NCBI GenBank assembly: GCA_964565715.1
Contig: CAZMGG010000045.1
Location: 1-39,359 of the forward strand
DNA length: 39,359 bases
Source: CAZMGG01 sp964565715
GTDB taxonomy: Bacteria > Planctomycetota > UBA1135 > UBA2386
Direction: 5' to 3'
Part shown: positions 20,057 to 27,716 of the stretch, piece after piece
How the letters are laid out: the number at the start of each line of letters is the position of its first letter
Numbering within the stretch: position 1 is the first letter of the stretch
Notes under the pieces: model-generated
What the model saw: only the letters and a program-made list of their open reading frames with translations
What the model was told of the DNA's origin: nothing
Databases searched by the model: none
Translations under genes and position numbers: made by a program

Positions 20057-21142
20057 GTGCGGGCGGCCCCTCCGGCATCGCTGCTGGCGGCGCTGCTCTG
20101 CGGCTGCGCGGCGGTGCCGGCGCCCTGGACGCACGCCGAGCCGTGGCCCGAGGCCGACGCGGCCTTCCAGCGCGATCGCCGCTGGCTCGGCGGCGATGCG
20201 TGCTACTCGGTGCCGCTCGGCCACGATCGCATCCTCTGGCTGTTCGGCGACTCCTTCGTCGATCCGCAGGGCCGCGCCGACCGCCGCCGGTCGAGCATGG
20301 TGCGCAACACCATCGCACTGCAGCAGGGCGCCGATCCGAGCCGGGCTCGGATCGCCTTCCACTGGGGAGAAGGCGACGGCGGCGAGCCGCTGCCGTTCTT
20401 CGCCGACGCCGAGGTGGACGGCGAGCGTCTGGGCGTCTGGCCCCTGCACGGCGTGCGGGTCGGGCAGGGCCCGCTGTTGCTGTTCCAGACCCTGGTGCGT
20501 AACACGCCGGGCCAGGGCCTCGGTTTCATGATCGCCGGCTGGCGGGTGCTGCGCGTCGACGACCCCGACGCGCCGCCGCCCGCCTGGCGCATGGCGGCCA
20601 CGCCGCCGGTGCCGTCGCCCCCGGGGGCGATGATGGGGACCGCGGCGTGGCTCGACGGCGACCACCTGCTGGCGCTCGGCAGCAACGGCCAGCCCTGGCA
20701 CCCCGGCATCCTCTGCCGCTTCCGCCTCGCCGACCTCGCCGCGTTGCGGGCCGCGCCCGAGTGGTGGGACGGCCACGCGTTCCATGGCGACGCCGCGCCG
20801 GCGGTGGTGCTGCCGCAGGCCGGCCCCGAGTGCTCGCTGCATCCCGACCCGCGCGGCCGTGGCTGGCTGCACCTGCACTCGCGCGGCTTCGGCAGCACGA
20901 CGCTGGCGGTGAGCCGGGCGCCGTCGCCGACGGGGCCCTTCGCACAGCCCCGCGACGTGTTCACGCCGCCGGAGAACGCCCGGACGCGGCCGTTCGTCTA
21001 CGCCGGCAAGGCCCACCCGGAGCTGGACGGCGGCGGCGCCCTGGTGGCGACCTACGCCGCCAACGCCTTCGACTTCGGCGACCTGTTCACCGACACAGGC
21101 CAGCGCGAGCTCTACTGGCCGCGCTTCGTGCGGCTGCGCTAG
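20057..21142 (+). CDS. DUF4185/DUF5005-like five-bladed-propeller lipoprotein
   Basis: A 361-residue predicted lipoprotein. The N-terminus is hydrophobic and reaches a lipobox-like LCGC near residue 17. The motif ILWLFGDSFVDPQGRAD (about 56-72), followed by SSMVRNTIAL, is typical of the DUF4185/DUF5005 group, which folds as a five-bladed propeller similar to family 43/117 glycosidases. Acidic residues compatible with a hydrolase are visible, but no activity is known to me. The start is GTG 20057, one nt after the NHL gene's stop; a later ATG would delete the lipobox. Its TAG stop is shared with the opposing PhyH gene through a single CTAG. Operon context with an NHL propeller and a TPR protein suggests a surface-attached complex. 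Confidence 0.78.
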   Translation: MRAAPPASLLAALLCGCAAVPAPWTHAEPWPEADAAFQRDRRWLGGDACYSVPLGHDRILWLFGDSFVDPQGRADRRRSSMVRNTIALQQGADPSRARIAFHWGEGDGGEPLPFFADAEVDGERLGVWPLHGVRVGQGPLLLFQTLVRNTPGQGLGFMIAGWRVLRVDDPDAPPPAWRMAATPPVPSPPGAMMGTAAWLDGDHLLALGSNGQPWHPGILCRFRLADLAALRAAPEWWDGHAFHGDAAPAVVLPQAGPECSLHPDPRGRGWLHLHSRGFGSTTLAVSRAPSPTGPFAQPRDVFTPPENARTRPFVYAGKAHPELDGGGALVATYAANAFDFGDLFTDTGQRELYWPRFVRLR

Positions 21143-21960
21143 GCGCGTCCGCGCAGCACCGCGATCCGCTGCAGCAGCTCCAGATCGTCGTTGTGCGAGT
21201 GGGTGAAGCCCATCGCCCGCTCCGCCGCCACCGCCGCCGCCGAACGGAACGCCACCACGTAGCCGCGTCGCCAGCGATCGCTGCCGTTGCCCGGCGAGCC
21301 GTGCACCGTGCGTTCGTGATGCACCGTGACGTCGCCCGGCTGCAGCCGGGCCGAGCGCGGCCGGTCGCGTGCCTCGTCGACCACCGCCGCCAGCACGTGG
21401 CTCTCGTCGCGGTGGCCGTGCAGCGGCAGGTGCGGCCGCAGGTCGGGCTCCCGATGCGAGCCGTCGACGAAGCGCACGCCGCCGTTGTCGCGGTCGACCA
21501 CGTCGAGCGCCAGCCAGAACGACGCCGTGCGCGGGTCCGGCGTGTCGGGCCAGTAGGCGAGGTCCTGGTGCCAGTGGAACACGGCTGCGGGCTTGTGCGG
21601 CGGCTTGGCGACGATCTGGTCGTAGTCGAGCACCATGCCGTCGCCGCAGAGCTGGCGGGCGACGTCGGCGGTGCGGCGTTCGTAGACGTTGTCGCGCAGC
21701 TCCGGCAGGTAGACCCGCGGCAGCATCACGTTGAGCACCGCGTACTCCTCGATCGGCTTGTGATAGTCGCCGGACATGTCGCAGTAGTCGCGCCCGCGGA
21801 TGGGGACCTCGCGGCGGAGGAGCCGCATGCAGGCGGGCAGCAGGGCCTCGACCTCGGCCGCGGTCAGCAGCCCCGGCAGGTGCAGCCAGCCGTCGCGGTG
21901 GAAGCGTTCGACTTCGTCCTGGGTGAGCGGATAGCGGTCACCGGCGGGGCGGGTGGGCAT
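21139..21960 (-). CDS. Phytanoyl-CoA dioxygenase (PhyH) family Fe(II)/2-oxoglutarate oxygenase
   Basis: A 273-residue cytoplasmic protein of the PhyH family, non-haem iron oxygenases that hydroxylate varied small molecules with 2-oxoglutarate and O2. The iron triad is visible as His131-x-Asp133 (FHWHQDLAYW) and His220 (HHERTVHGSPGN). Arg230-Arg232 (DRWRRGYVVAF) supplies the 2-oxoglutarate-binding basic residue region. The N-terminal FHRDGWLHLPGLLTAAEV is characteristic. PhyH genes are numerous in planctomycetes and the substrate cannot be inferred here. The ATG at 21960 sits 8 nt after a TAGCAT on the minus strand and has no Shine-Dalgarno. It diverges from the Uma2 gene and converges on the DUF4185-like gene with shared stop bases. 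Confidence 0.9.
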   Translation of the reverse strand: MPTRPAGDRYPLTQDEVERFHRDGWLHLPGLLTAAEVEALLPACMRLLRREVPIRGRDYCDMSGDYHKPIEEYAVLNVMLPRVYLPELRDNVYERRTADVARQLCGDGMVLDYDQIVAKPPHKPAAVFHWHQDLAYWPDTPDPRTASFWLALDVVDRDNGGVRFVDGSHREPDLRPHLPLHGHRDESHVLAAVVDEARDRPRSARLQPGDVTVHHERTVHGSPGNGSDRWRRGYVVAFRSAAAVAAERAMGFTHSHNDDLELLQRIAVLRGRA

Positions 21961-21968
21961 GGCGGGGG

Positions 21969-21974
21969 ATGCTA
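21969..21974 (-). promoter_or_regulatory. TAGCAT -10-like element, 8 nt before the PhyH start
   Basis: TAGCAT on the minus strand is separated by 8 nt from ATG 21960. It forms a divergent pair with the TAGCAT at 22088-22093. Confidence 0.5.
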
Positions 21975-21999
21975 GCCGTCGGCGGCGCCGGCGGCGGCT

Positions 22000-22039
22000 G
22001 GGGATTGCCGGGAAAGGGCGTCACCTGTGCGCAATCCCC
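22000..22039. repeat. Inverted repeat in a divergent promoter region
   Basis: GGGGATTGC (22000-22008) and GCAATCCCC (22031-22039) form a perfect 9-bp inverted repeat with a 22-nt spacer. It lies between the PhyH and Uma2 promoters, about 26 bp from one TAGCAT and 49 bp from the other. It could be an operator for a dimeric regulator. Confidence 0.5.
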
Positions 22040-22087
22040 GCCACAGAGAGGTGGCGGCACCCCCGCCGCTTCAACGCACCCGAGTGA

Positions 22088-22093
22088 TAGCAT
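22088..22093 (+). promoter_or_regulatory. TAGCAT -10-like element, 7 nt before the Uma2 start
   Basis: TAGCAT is followed by 7 nt and ATG 22101. This spacing places the transcription start at or beside the start codon. Confidence 0.5.
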
Positions 22094-22100
22094 CCGCGAC

Positions 22101-22646
22101 ATGGGCGACCGGCACATCACCGCCACCGAACTGCCGTACGTGCCGCGGGTCTGGCGCAACGAACTGGTGCGGGGGGAGGTGCGCGAGGTGACACCGCCCG
22201 GCTTCCGCCATGCGCTGGTGGCGCAGCGACTGGCGGAGATCCTCGGTGCCCATGTCCGGCAGCGACGGCTCGGGATCTACGTCGGCTCCGAACTCGGCTT
22301 CCGCGTCGAGCGGGATCCGGACACGGTCCGCGCACCGGACGGCGCGTTCCTGAGCACGGCACGGTTGCGGGTGCTGGGCCGTCCGGCGGGCTACCTGGAG
22401 GGCGCTCCCGATCTCGCGGTGGAGATCGTCTCGCCCGGCGACGCCATGACGCAGGTGCGGGAGAAGGCCCGGATGTGGCTGCGGGCCGGCGCCAGGATGG
22501 TGGTGGTGGTCGAGCCCCAGGCTCGGATCGTCCAACTGCACACGCGGGCCGGCGAACGGCTGGTCGCCGCCGACGGTGCGCTGTCGTTCGGCGACGTGAT
22601 CCCGGGGCTTGCGATCGGACTGACGGATCTCTTCGCCGACGCGTGA
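22101..22646 (+). CDS. Uma2 family (DUF820) PD-(D/E)XK nuclease-like protein
   Basis: A 181-residue protein of the Uma2/DUF820 family, which has a restriction-endonuclease-like core and is multi-copy in cyanobacteria and planctomycetes. Visible landmarks are VRGEVREVTPPGFRHALV near the N-terminus, the R-A-P-D-G-A-F core Asp (about residue 80), and DLAVEIVSPGDA...VREKARMWLRAGA with the Glu and Lys of the fold. The cellular role of the family is unsettled. The start follows TAGCAT by 7 nt with no Shine-Dalgarno. It stands alone, divergent from PhyH, with 70 nt to the next gene. There is no adjacent transposase or methylase. Confidence 0.88.
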   Translation: MGDRHITATELPYVPRVWRNELVRGEVREVTPPGFRHALVAQRLAEILGAHVRQRRLGIYVGSELGFRVERDPDTVRAPDGAFLSTARLRVLGRPAGYLEGAPDLAVEIVSPGDAMTQVREKARMWLRAGARMVVVVEPQARIVQLHTRAGERLVAADGALSFGDVIPGLAIGLTDLFADA

Positions 22647-22716
22647 CGACCACCGTCGCCCGACGGCCCCGATTGGCCGGGCTGCGCGGCCGCGCTATCG
22701 TGCGCTCGGTACTCCC

Positions 22717-24549
22717 ATGAAGGACCAGCAGATCGTGCACCGTCTCGGGGTGTTGTCGTCGCCCGCACAGGCCCGGCGGTTGGCTGCCCTGGCCGGTGGC
22801 CGCCTGCCGGGACCATGGGCTGCGAGCCGCCTCTTCGCCGCGATCCTGCTGGGGCTGGCGATGCTCGCCGCCGTGCCGGCCCAGCAGCGGGCCCCGGCGT
22901 TCGGTCGCGTCGTCGACGGCGCGGGCGAACCGGTGGCCGGGGCCGAGGTGCATCTGCTCGGGGGAGTGCCGATGCTGCTGGAGGAAGAGCAGGAACTCGA
23001 TGAACTGCGGGTGCAGACCGACGCCCGGGGTCGCTTCCGCGCCGATCTGCTGCGCGGCTCGTGCTACAGCGTCCGTGCCTTCGGACCGGAGGACCAGCAG
23101 GGCGAACGGAGCGTGTCCCTGGCCGGCGAGCGGTTCGGCTGCGGCGGCCACCTGGAACTGGTGGTGGACCGGGCCCTGCGTTCGCGCACGGTGCAGGTGC
23201 TGGGCATGGCGCCGTGGCTGGCGCAAGGCCCCCTGCGTCTGCGGGTCGGCCTCTGCTCGCGCTGGACCCGCTGGCTGGAGCTGCCGGTGGGCGCCGATGG
23301 CACGGTCGCCGTGCCGCCTCTGCCCGCGGGCATGCACGCCTTCGTCGTGCTCGACGGCGAAGGCCAGCCGCTGTGCGTCCAGCGGGTGCCGAGTGCGTGG
23401 CCGGCGCGGATCGAGATCCCGCCGCCCCTGGCCGTGGCGGTGCAGGCGCTGGATGGAGCCGAGCAGCCCGTCGCGGGGGCCGGGATCCATGCCCTGGTCG
23501 GCATCTTCGTGCCCTGGCGCGTCGGTGGCTACCCGTTCGATCGCGATGTGGTGCTGCTCTGGCGCCGATGCGCGATCACCGATGCCCTGGGTGCGGCGCA
23601 GACCGTGGCGCCCGCGAGCCGTCACCTGGTGGACGACATGGGCCTGAACCTCGCCTCCTGGGTGGCGGTGCGGCCGGGCAGGGCCGCGGTCCAGGCCGGC
23701 GACGGCTGGGCGATGCCGGTGCAGGCGCCGACGCCGCTCACGTTCACCTTCGGTGACGCCGACCGGTCGGCGGTGCGCCTGATCGGCGCCGATGGCGAGC
23801 CGCTGCGGAACTCGCGGGTCGTGGTGCGGCCCGGGAACAGGTTCGGGAACGCGGTCCTGCGCACCGACGGGGACGGTGGCCTGCCGCTGCCAGCGGGATC
23901 CGGCGCCAGCGGCCAGTGGCTGCTGCAGGCGCCGGATGCCGACACGTGGCTGGACCTGCGCGGTCCCGCCGAAGTCGTGGACCTGCGGCAGACCGGCCAG
24001 GTGACGGTGCAGGTGATCGGCGTCGACGCCGGTCCGGCGGCGGGCCTGCTGCTGGCGCGACCCGTGCACCGGAGCACGATGGGCGAGACCCATGGCGTGC
24101 TGGACCCGTCCGGCCGGACCCGGCTGCGGCTGTGGCCCGGGACCTGGCTGGTGTTCAGCGTGGATCGGCGCGGTGCGGCCTGGCAGTTCGTCGACGTGGC
24201 GGCGGGCAGCCGCACCGACTGCCGGCTGCATCTGCAACCGATGCACGAGGTGCACGGCCGGGTGCTGTCGGCGAAGGAGCAGCCGGTGCCCGCGGCGGCC
24301 GTCTCACCCAGCATGCGCGGCAGCTCCCGCCTCGGCGAGGCGCCGGACGCGAAGATCCTGGAGCAGACCATCCGCCAGTACAACGACAGCATCTGTGCGT
24401 ACACCGACGCCGACGGCCGCTACCGGCTGCGGCTGGTGCAGCCGCCCAGCGGTCGCGGCGGCAGCCTGCAGGTGTTCGTCGACGGCACGCCACGGGGTTC
24501 GACGCTGCTGTCCTGGGGCACCGGCGACCTGGACGTGCGCATCGAGTGA
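22717..24549 (+). CDS. Exported protein with carboxypeptidase-regulatory-like repeats
   Basis: A 610-residue protein. About 35 polar residues precede a hydrophobic segment (~36-56, ends AAVPAQQ), so it is either a long signal peptide or a membrane anchor. The mature part has repeated Ig-like or carboxypeptidase-regulatory-like units: FGRVVDGAGEPVAGAEVHLL (~63-82), AVQALDGAEQPVAGAGIHAL (~243-262), VRLIGADGEPLRNSRVVVR (~350-368) and HGRVLSAKEQPVPAAAVSP (~512-530). Each carries the G-x-P-(V/L)-x-(G/N)-(A/S) turn and is followed by D-x-x-G-x-(F/L/Y)-x-L strands such as TDARGRFRADL and TDADGRYRLRL. No enzymatic motif is recognised. The start is ATG 22717, with TATCGT 15 nt upstream as a weak promoter candidate. 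It converges with the Rieske oxidoreductase gene (15-nt gap). Confidence 0.8.
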   Translation: MKDQQIVHRLGVLSSPAQARRLAALAGGRLPGPWAASRLFAAILLGLAMLAAVPAQQRAPAFGRVVDGAGEPVAGAEVHLLGGVPMLLEEEQELDELRVQTDARGRFRADLLRGSCYSVRAFGPEDQQGERSVSLAGERFGCGGHLELVVDRALRSRTVQVLGMAPWLAQGPLRLRVGLCSRWTRWLELPVGADGTVAVPPLPAGMHAFVVLDGEGQPLCVQRVPSAWPARIEIPPPLAVAVQALDGAEQPVAGAGIHALVGIFVPWRVGGYPFDRDVVLLWRRCAITDALGAAQTVAPASRHLVDDMGLNLASWVAVRPGRAAVQAGDGWAMPVQAPTPLTFTFGDADRSAVRLIGADGEPLRNSRVVVRPGNRFGNAVLRTDGDGGLPLPAGSGASGQWLLQAPDADTWLDLRGPAEVVDLRQTGQVTVQVIGVDAGPAAGLLLARPVHRSTMGETHGVLDPSGRTRLRLWPGTWLVFSVDRRGAAWQFVDVAAGSRTDCRLHLQPMHEVHGRVLSAKEQPVPAAAVSPSMRGSSRLGEAPDAKILEQTIRQYNDSICAYTDADGRYRLRLVQPPSGRGGSLQVFVDGTPRGSTLLSWGTGDLDVRIE

Positions 24550-24564
24550 CGCAGGGGTTTCGCC

Positions 24565-26085
24565 TCAGTCCTCGACCTTGTGCAGGTCGCGGTTGGCGGG
24601 CCCCTGGAACACGTGGCCCTGGCAGTCGAAGCGGGAGCCGTGGCAGGGGCAGTCGAAGGTCTGCTCCACCGGGTTCCACCGCACCAGCCCGCCCAGGTGC
24701 GGACAGACCGCCGAGAAGCGATGCAGTCGGCCGTGCTCGTCGCGGCAGACCGCCTGCTTGGTGAGTCCGACCCGCAGGATGCCGCCCTCGCCGCGGGGCA
24801 GCAGGTCGGCGTCGGCGAGCTCGCCGGGCAGCAGCCAGTCGGCGTACTGCGCCGCCATGTTGAGCGCCTCGCGGGTGAACTCGGCCGCCGCCCGCAACGT
24901 CTTGCGGGCCGGGTCGTAGAGCTCCGTCCAGGGGTTGTCGCGGCCGAGCACCAGATCGGTGAGCAGCATCCCGGCGATGGTGCCATGCGTCATGCCCATG
25001 CCCGAATCGCCGGTGGCGATCAGGACGTTGTCGTGATCCAGGGGATTGCGGCCGAGGAAGGCCAGCCCGTCGATGGTCTCCATCACCTGACCGGCCCAGG
25101 CCGTCTGCACCGGACCGAGCTGCGGGAAACGCTGACGGGCCCAGGCTTCCAGGCGGGCGTGCCGCTGGGCGGCGTCCAGGTCCTGGCCGGTCTTGTGATC
25201 CTCGCCGCCGACGATGAGCAGGTCGTCGTGCACGCGGACGTAGTGATAGGGATCCGCCGTGTCCCAGTAGAGGGCGGTGGGCACCGAACCCGGCGGGATC
25301 CCGGCGGCGATGGCGTAGGTGGTGTAGCCCGCCTGCTTGGTGTGCACCGCCACCACGTTGTTGACCGGCGAGTTGGTGGCGACCACCACCCAGCCGGCGG
25401 TGACGACGTGTCCGCGGGCGCGGACCTCGGCCGGCCTGCCGCCGTGGATGGCATCGGCGTGGCTGCCGGTGCAGATCGTCCCGCCCATGCGCAGGATGGC
25501 ATCGACCAGGCCGCGCAGGTAGGCCAGCGGATGGAACTGGGCCTGGCGGGGGAAGCGCAGGGCGGGGCCGGTGTCGAAATCGGGCAGCGGCGCCCGCGAC
25601 ACCATGGTCACGCCGGCGAGGCCGGCCCGGCGGGCGGCGTCGAGTTCGCGGTCGAGCAGCGCCGAACGTTCGCCCGGCGGCTGGAACAGGTAGCCGTCCA
25701 GCCGCTGGAAGCCGCAGGCGATCGCCTCGTCGGCGACGATCTGCTCGATGCGGTCGATGGCCTCCTGGTGGCTCTGCACCGCCAGCCGCAGGCCCTGCTC
25801 GCCGTGCAACCGCTCGATCTCCACCAGCCGGTCGTCGATCGCGCTGGCCAGGTGGGCGGTGGTCATGGCGGTCATCCCGTCCCCGGGCGTGCCGTCCTCG
25901 AGCACGATCACCGAACGGCCGGCACGCAGCAGGTGGTAGGCCGTGCTCAGGCCGGCGATTCCGGCACCGACGATGCAGACGTCGGCAGTCCGATCGCCGT
26001 CGAGCGACGGCAGCCTGGGGAAGGTGGAACCGGCGGTCCACACCGAACGGTGCGGAGCGGCGCCGACGGTGCGGTCCGCGGTCAT
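24565..26085 (-). CDS. FAD-dependent DAO-type oxidoreductase with C-terminal Rieske [2Fe-2S] domain
   Basis: A 506-residue cytoplasmic flavoprotein. The N-terminal Rossmann motif VCIVGAGIAGLSTAYHLLRAG (~36-56) and the D-amino-acid-oxidase-like body are followed by the C-terminal FAD motif (IATGDSGMGMTHGTIAGMLL, ~375-394). Residues ~425-505 form a Rieske domain with C-P-H (~466) and C-P-C-H-G-S (~483), matching C-x-H and C-x2-H iron-sulfur ligands. Proteins of this architecture are annotated as glycine/sarcosine/proline-type or unspecified oxidases; the Rieske centre would pass electrons on instead of making H2O2. It follows a symporter gene by 47 nt on the same strand, suggesting uptake and oxidation of one amino acid or amine. 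GAGG lies 9 nt before ATG 26085. Substrate unknown. Confidence 0.88.
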   Translation of the reverse strand: MTADRTVGAAPHRSVWTAGSTFPRLPSLDGDRTADVCIVGAGIAGLSTAYHLLRAGRSVIVLEDGTPGDGMTAMTTAHLASAIDDRLVEIERLHGEQGLRLAVQSHQEAIDRIEQIVADEAIACGFQRLDGYLFQPPGERSALLDRELDAARRAGLAGVTMVSRAPLPDFDTGPALRFPRQAQFHPLAYLRGLVDAILRMGGTICTGSHADAIHGGRPAEVRARGHVVTAGWVVVATNSPVNNVVAVHTKQAGYTTYAIAAGIPPGSVPTALYWDTADPYHYVRVHDDLLIVGGEDHKTGQDLDAAQRHARLEAWARQRFPQLGPVQTAWAGQVMETIDGLAFLGRNPLDHDNVLIATGDSGMGMTHGTIAGMLLTDLVLGRDNPWTELYDPARKTLRAAAEFTREALNMAAQYADWLLPGELADADLLPRGEGGILRVGLTKQAVCRDEHGRLHRFSAVCPHLGGLVRWNPVEQTFDCPCHGSRFDCQGHVFQGPANRDLHKVED

Positions 26086-26132
26086 GGGATTGCCTCGCCC
26101 CTGCGTCGAGCAAGGCGTGTGCCGGTGCCCGG

Positions 26133-27680
26133 CTAGCGGGCTTCGCGGCGCCCGCTGCCGAGCCAGGCCACCAGCAGGCACACCGCCCAGGCCAGCACCC
26201 GTTCGTCGAAGCCCGAGGCGAACAGCGTCACCCGGTTGGTGACGATCGCCAGCCCGCCGCCGAGCGCCATCGCCGCGAACGCCCACCACGGCCGCACCGG
26301 GCCGCGCAGCAGGTGCACCAGCAGCACCGGGCCGAACGCCGAGCCCAGCGCCGACCAGGCGAACAGCACGTGCCGGAACAGCGTGTCGTCCACCAGCAGG
26401 GCCGCCACCAGCGCGCCCGCCGAGATGACCACCACGGTCAGTCGCGCCACCCACAGCGTGCTCCTCTGGCTGCGGGCGCCGAGCCGCAGGTCGTGGGTCA
26501 CCGTCGAGCCGCAGACCAGCAGCTGGCTGTCCACCGTCGACATGATCGCCGACAGCACCGCGGCGACGACGATGCCCTCCAGGATCGGCGCGTGCAGGTG
26601 GCCGTTCAATGCGTAGAGCACGGTCTCGTGCCGGCCCTCGGGCAGCTCCACCAGCAGGCGGCCGCACAGGCCGAGCAGCACCATGCCGCAGTAGAGCAGC
26701 ACCGCCCAGCTCATGCCGACCCAGCGGGCGACCCGCAGCGACGCGCCCGGCGCCATGCCCATGTACTTGTTGATGGCGTGCGGCTGGCCCGGGTAGCCGA
26801 GCCCGATGCCCAGGAGGCCGAGCGCGAAGCCGGCGGCGGCGAAGCCCGAGGCGCCGCGGAACGGATCCAGGTAGGCATCTGGCCCGCCGACCTCGGCCAA
26901 CTCGGCCAGTGGCGGGAACATCGCCACGCCGACCATCAGCAGGCCCGGCAGGCCGAGCGCGAAGCCGGCGGCGGCGAAGCCCGAGGCGCCGCGGAACGGA
27001 TCCAGGTAGGCCGCCTTCGGCACCGCCTGCAGGCCGTCGAGCAGGGCCGCGGGTCCGCCGACCTCGGCCAGCGCGGCCAGCGGCAGGAACACCGCCACGC
27101 CCACCATCAGCAGGCCCTGCAGCGTGTCGGTGATGCTGGCGGCGAGGTAGCCGCCGATGCAGGTGTAGAGCAGCACCACGGCGGCGCCGAGCACGGTGCC
27201 GCTGGCCAGCGACAGGCCGAACACCTCGGCGAAGCTCTGGCCGGCGCCGCGCAGCTGCGCCGACACGTAGGTCAGCAGCGAGCCGAGCGTCAGCAGCGAG
27301 GCGAGCCAGACCACCGCGGTGCGGCCAGACCGGCCGGCCGGCCCCGCCAACAGCTCGGTCATGGTCAGCGCCGCCCCGCTCTGGTCGCGGACCCGGGCCG
27401 CCACCAGGAAGTAGTTGAGCGCGAAGCCGCCGATGCAGCCCGGCAGCAGCCACAGGGCGGCGAGCCCGTGCAGGTAGGCGAAGCCCGACACGCCGAGCAG
27501 GCTCCACACCGACGAGGAACTGGCGTTGGCGGCCAGCGCCGCCACCCACGGACCGAGGCTGCGACCGCCGAGGTAGTAGTCGGCGGCGTCGCGGGTGCGG
27601 CGGTGGGCGAGCCAGCCGAGCACGAGGAGCGCGCCCTGGAACACGGCGAGCGTGACCAGGATCGCCGTGGAGCGGTCCAT
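26133..27680 (-). CDS. Sodium:solute symporter (PutP-like) with a 45-residue internal tandem duplication
   Basis: A 515-residue SSS-family transporter with a PutP-like pattern: YYLGGRSLGPWVAALAANAS, GGYLAASITDTLQGLLMVG, GYPGQPHAINKYM and AVLSAIMSTVDSQLLVCGS, the last in the region of the family sodium-site serines/threonines. Its oddity is an in-frame tandem repeat. The segment LLMVGVAVFLPLAALAEVGG...YLDPFRGASGFAAAGFALGL is followed at once by LLMVGVAMFPPLAELAEVGG...YLDPFRGASGFAAAGFALGL before the normal GYPGQPH motif. This inserts about 45 residues, including one full hydrophobic segment, near TM6-TM7. The copies differ by substitutions and by a 12-residue length difference, so this is not an assembly echo. 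A TAGTCT lies 6 nt before the ATG at 27680. Downstream is the FAD/Rieske oxidase. Confidence 0.88.
   Translation of the reverse strand: MDRSTAILVTLAVFQGALLVLGWLAHRRTRDAADYYLGGRSLGPWVAALAANASSSSVWSLLGVSGFAYLHGLAALWLLPGCIGGFALNYFLVAARVRDQSGAALTMTELLAGPAGRSGRTAVVWLASLLTLGSLLTYVSAQLRGAGQSFAEVFGLSLASGTVLGAAVVLLYTCIGGYLAASITDTLQGLLMVGVAVFLPLAALAEVGGPAALLDGLQAVPKAAYLDPFRGASGFAAAGFALGLPGLLMVGVAMFPPLAELAEVGGPDAYLDPFRGASGFAAAGFALGLLGIGLGYPGQPHAINKYMGMAPGASLRVARWVGMSWAVLLYCGMVLLGLCGRLLVELPEGRHETVLYALNGHLHAPILEGIVVAAVLSAIMSTVDSQLLVCGSTVTHDLRLGARSQRSTLWVARLTVVVISAGALVAALLVDDTLFRHVLFAWSALGSAFGPVLLVHLLRGPVRPWWAFAAMALGGGLAIVTNRVTLFASGFDERVLAWAVCLLVAWLGSGRREAR
26815..26876. repeat. 62-nt direct repeat, copy A (inside symporter gene)
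   Basis: These 62 nt are identical to 26950-27011, an offset of 135 nt (45 codons). The repeat encodes the YLDPFRGASGFAAAGFALGL segment on the minus strand. Confidence 0.9.
26950..27011. repeat. 62-nt direct repeat, copy B (inside symporter gene)
   Basis: Identical over 62 nt to 26815-26876. The flanking ~70 nt on the higher-coordinate side are also homologous but diverged, showing that the duplicated unit is larger than the exact match. Confidence 0.9.
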
Positions 27681-27686
27681 GCCGCG

Positions 27687-27696
27687 AGACTACCAT
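27687..27696. promoter_or_regulatory. Overlapping divergent -10-like elements for the symporter and pgi
   Basis: On the minus strand TAGTCT (27692-27687) ends 6 nt before the symporter ATG. On the plus strand TACCAT (27691-27696) ends 20 nt before the pgi ATG. The two hexamers overlap within a 36-nt divergent spacer, so the promoters probably exclude each other. Confidence 0.4.
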
Positions 27697-27716
27697 CCGC
27701 CGCCCGAGGCACACCA

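Noticed and set aside
22101..22646. The Uma2 gene as part of a mobile element or restriction system
   Set aside because: No transposase, terminal repeats, target duplication or methylase is visible around it; these genes are commonly solitary.
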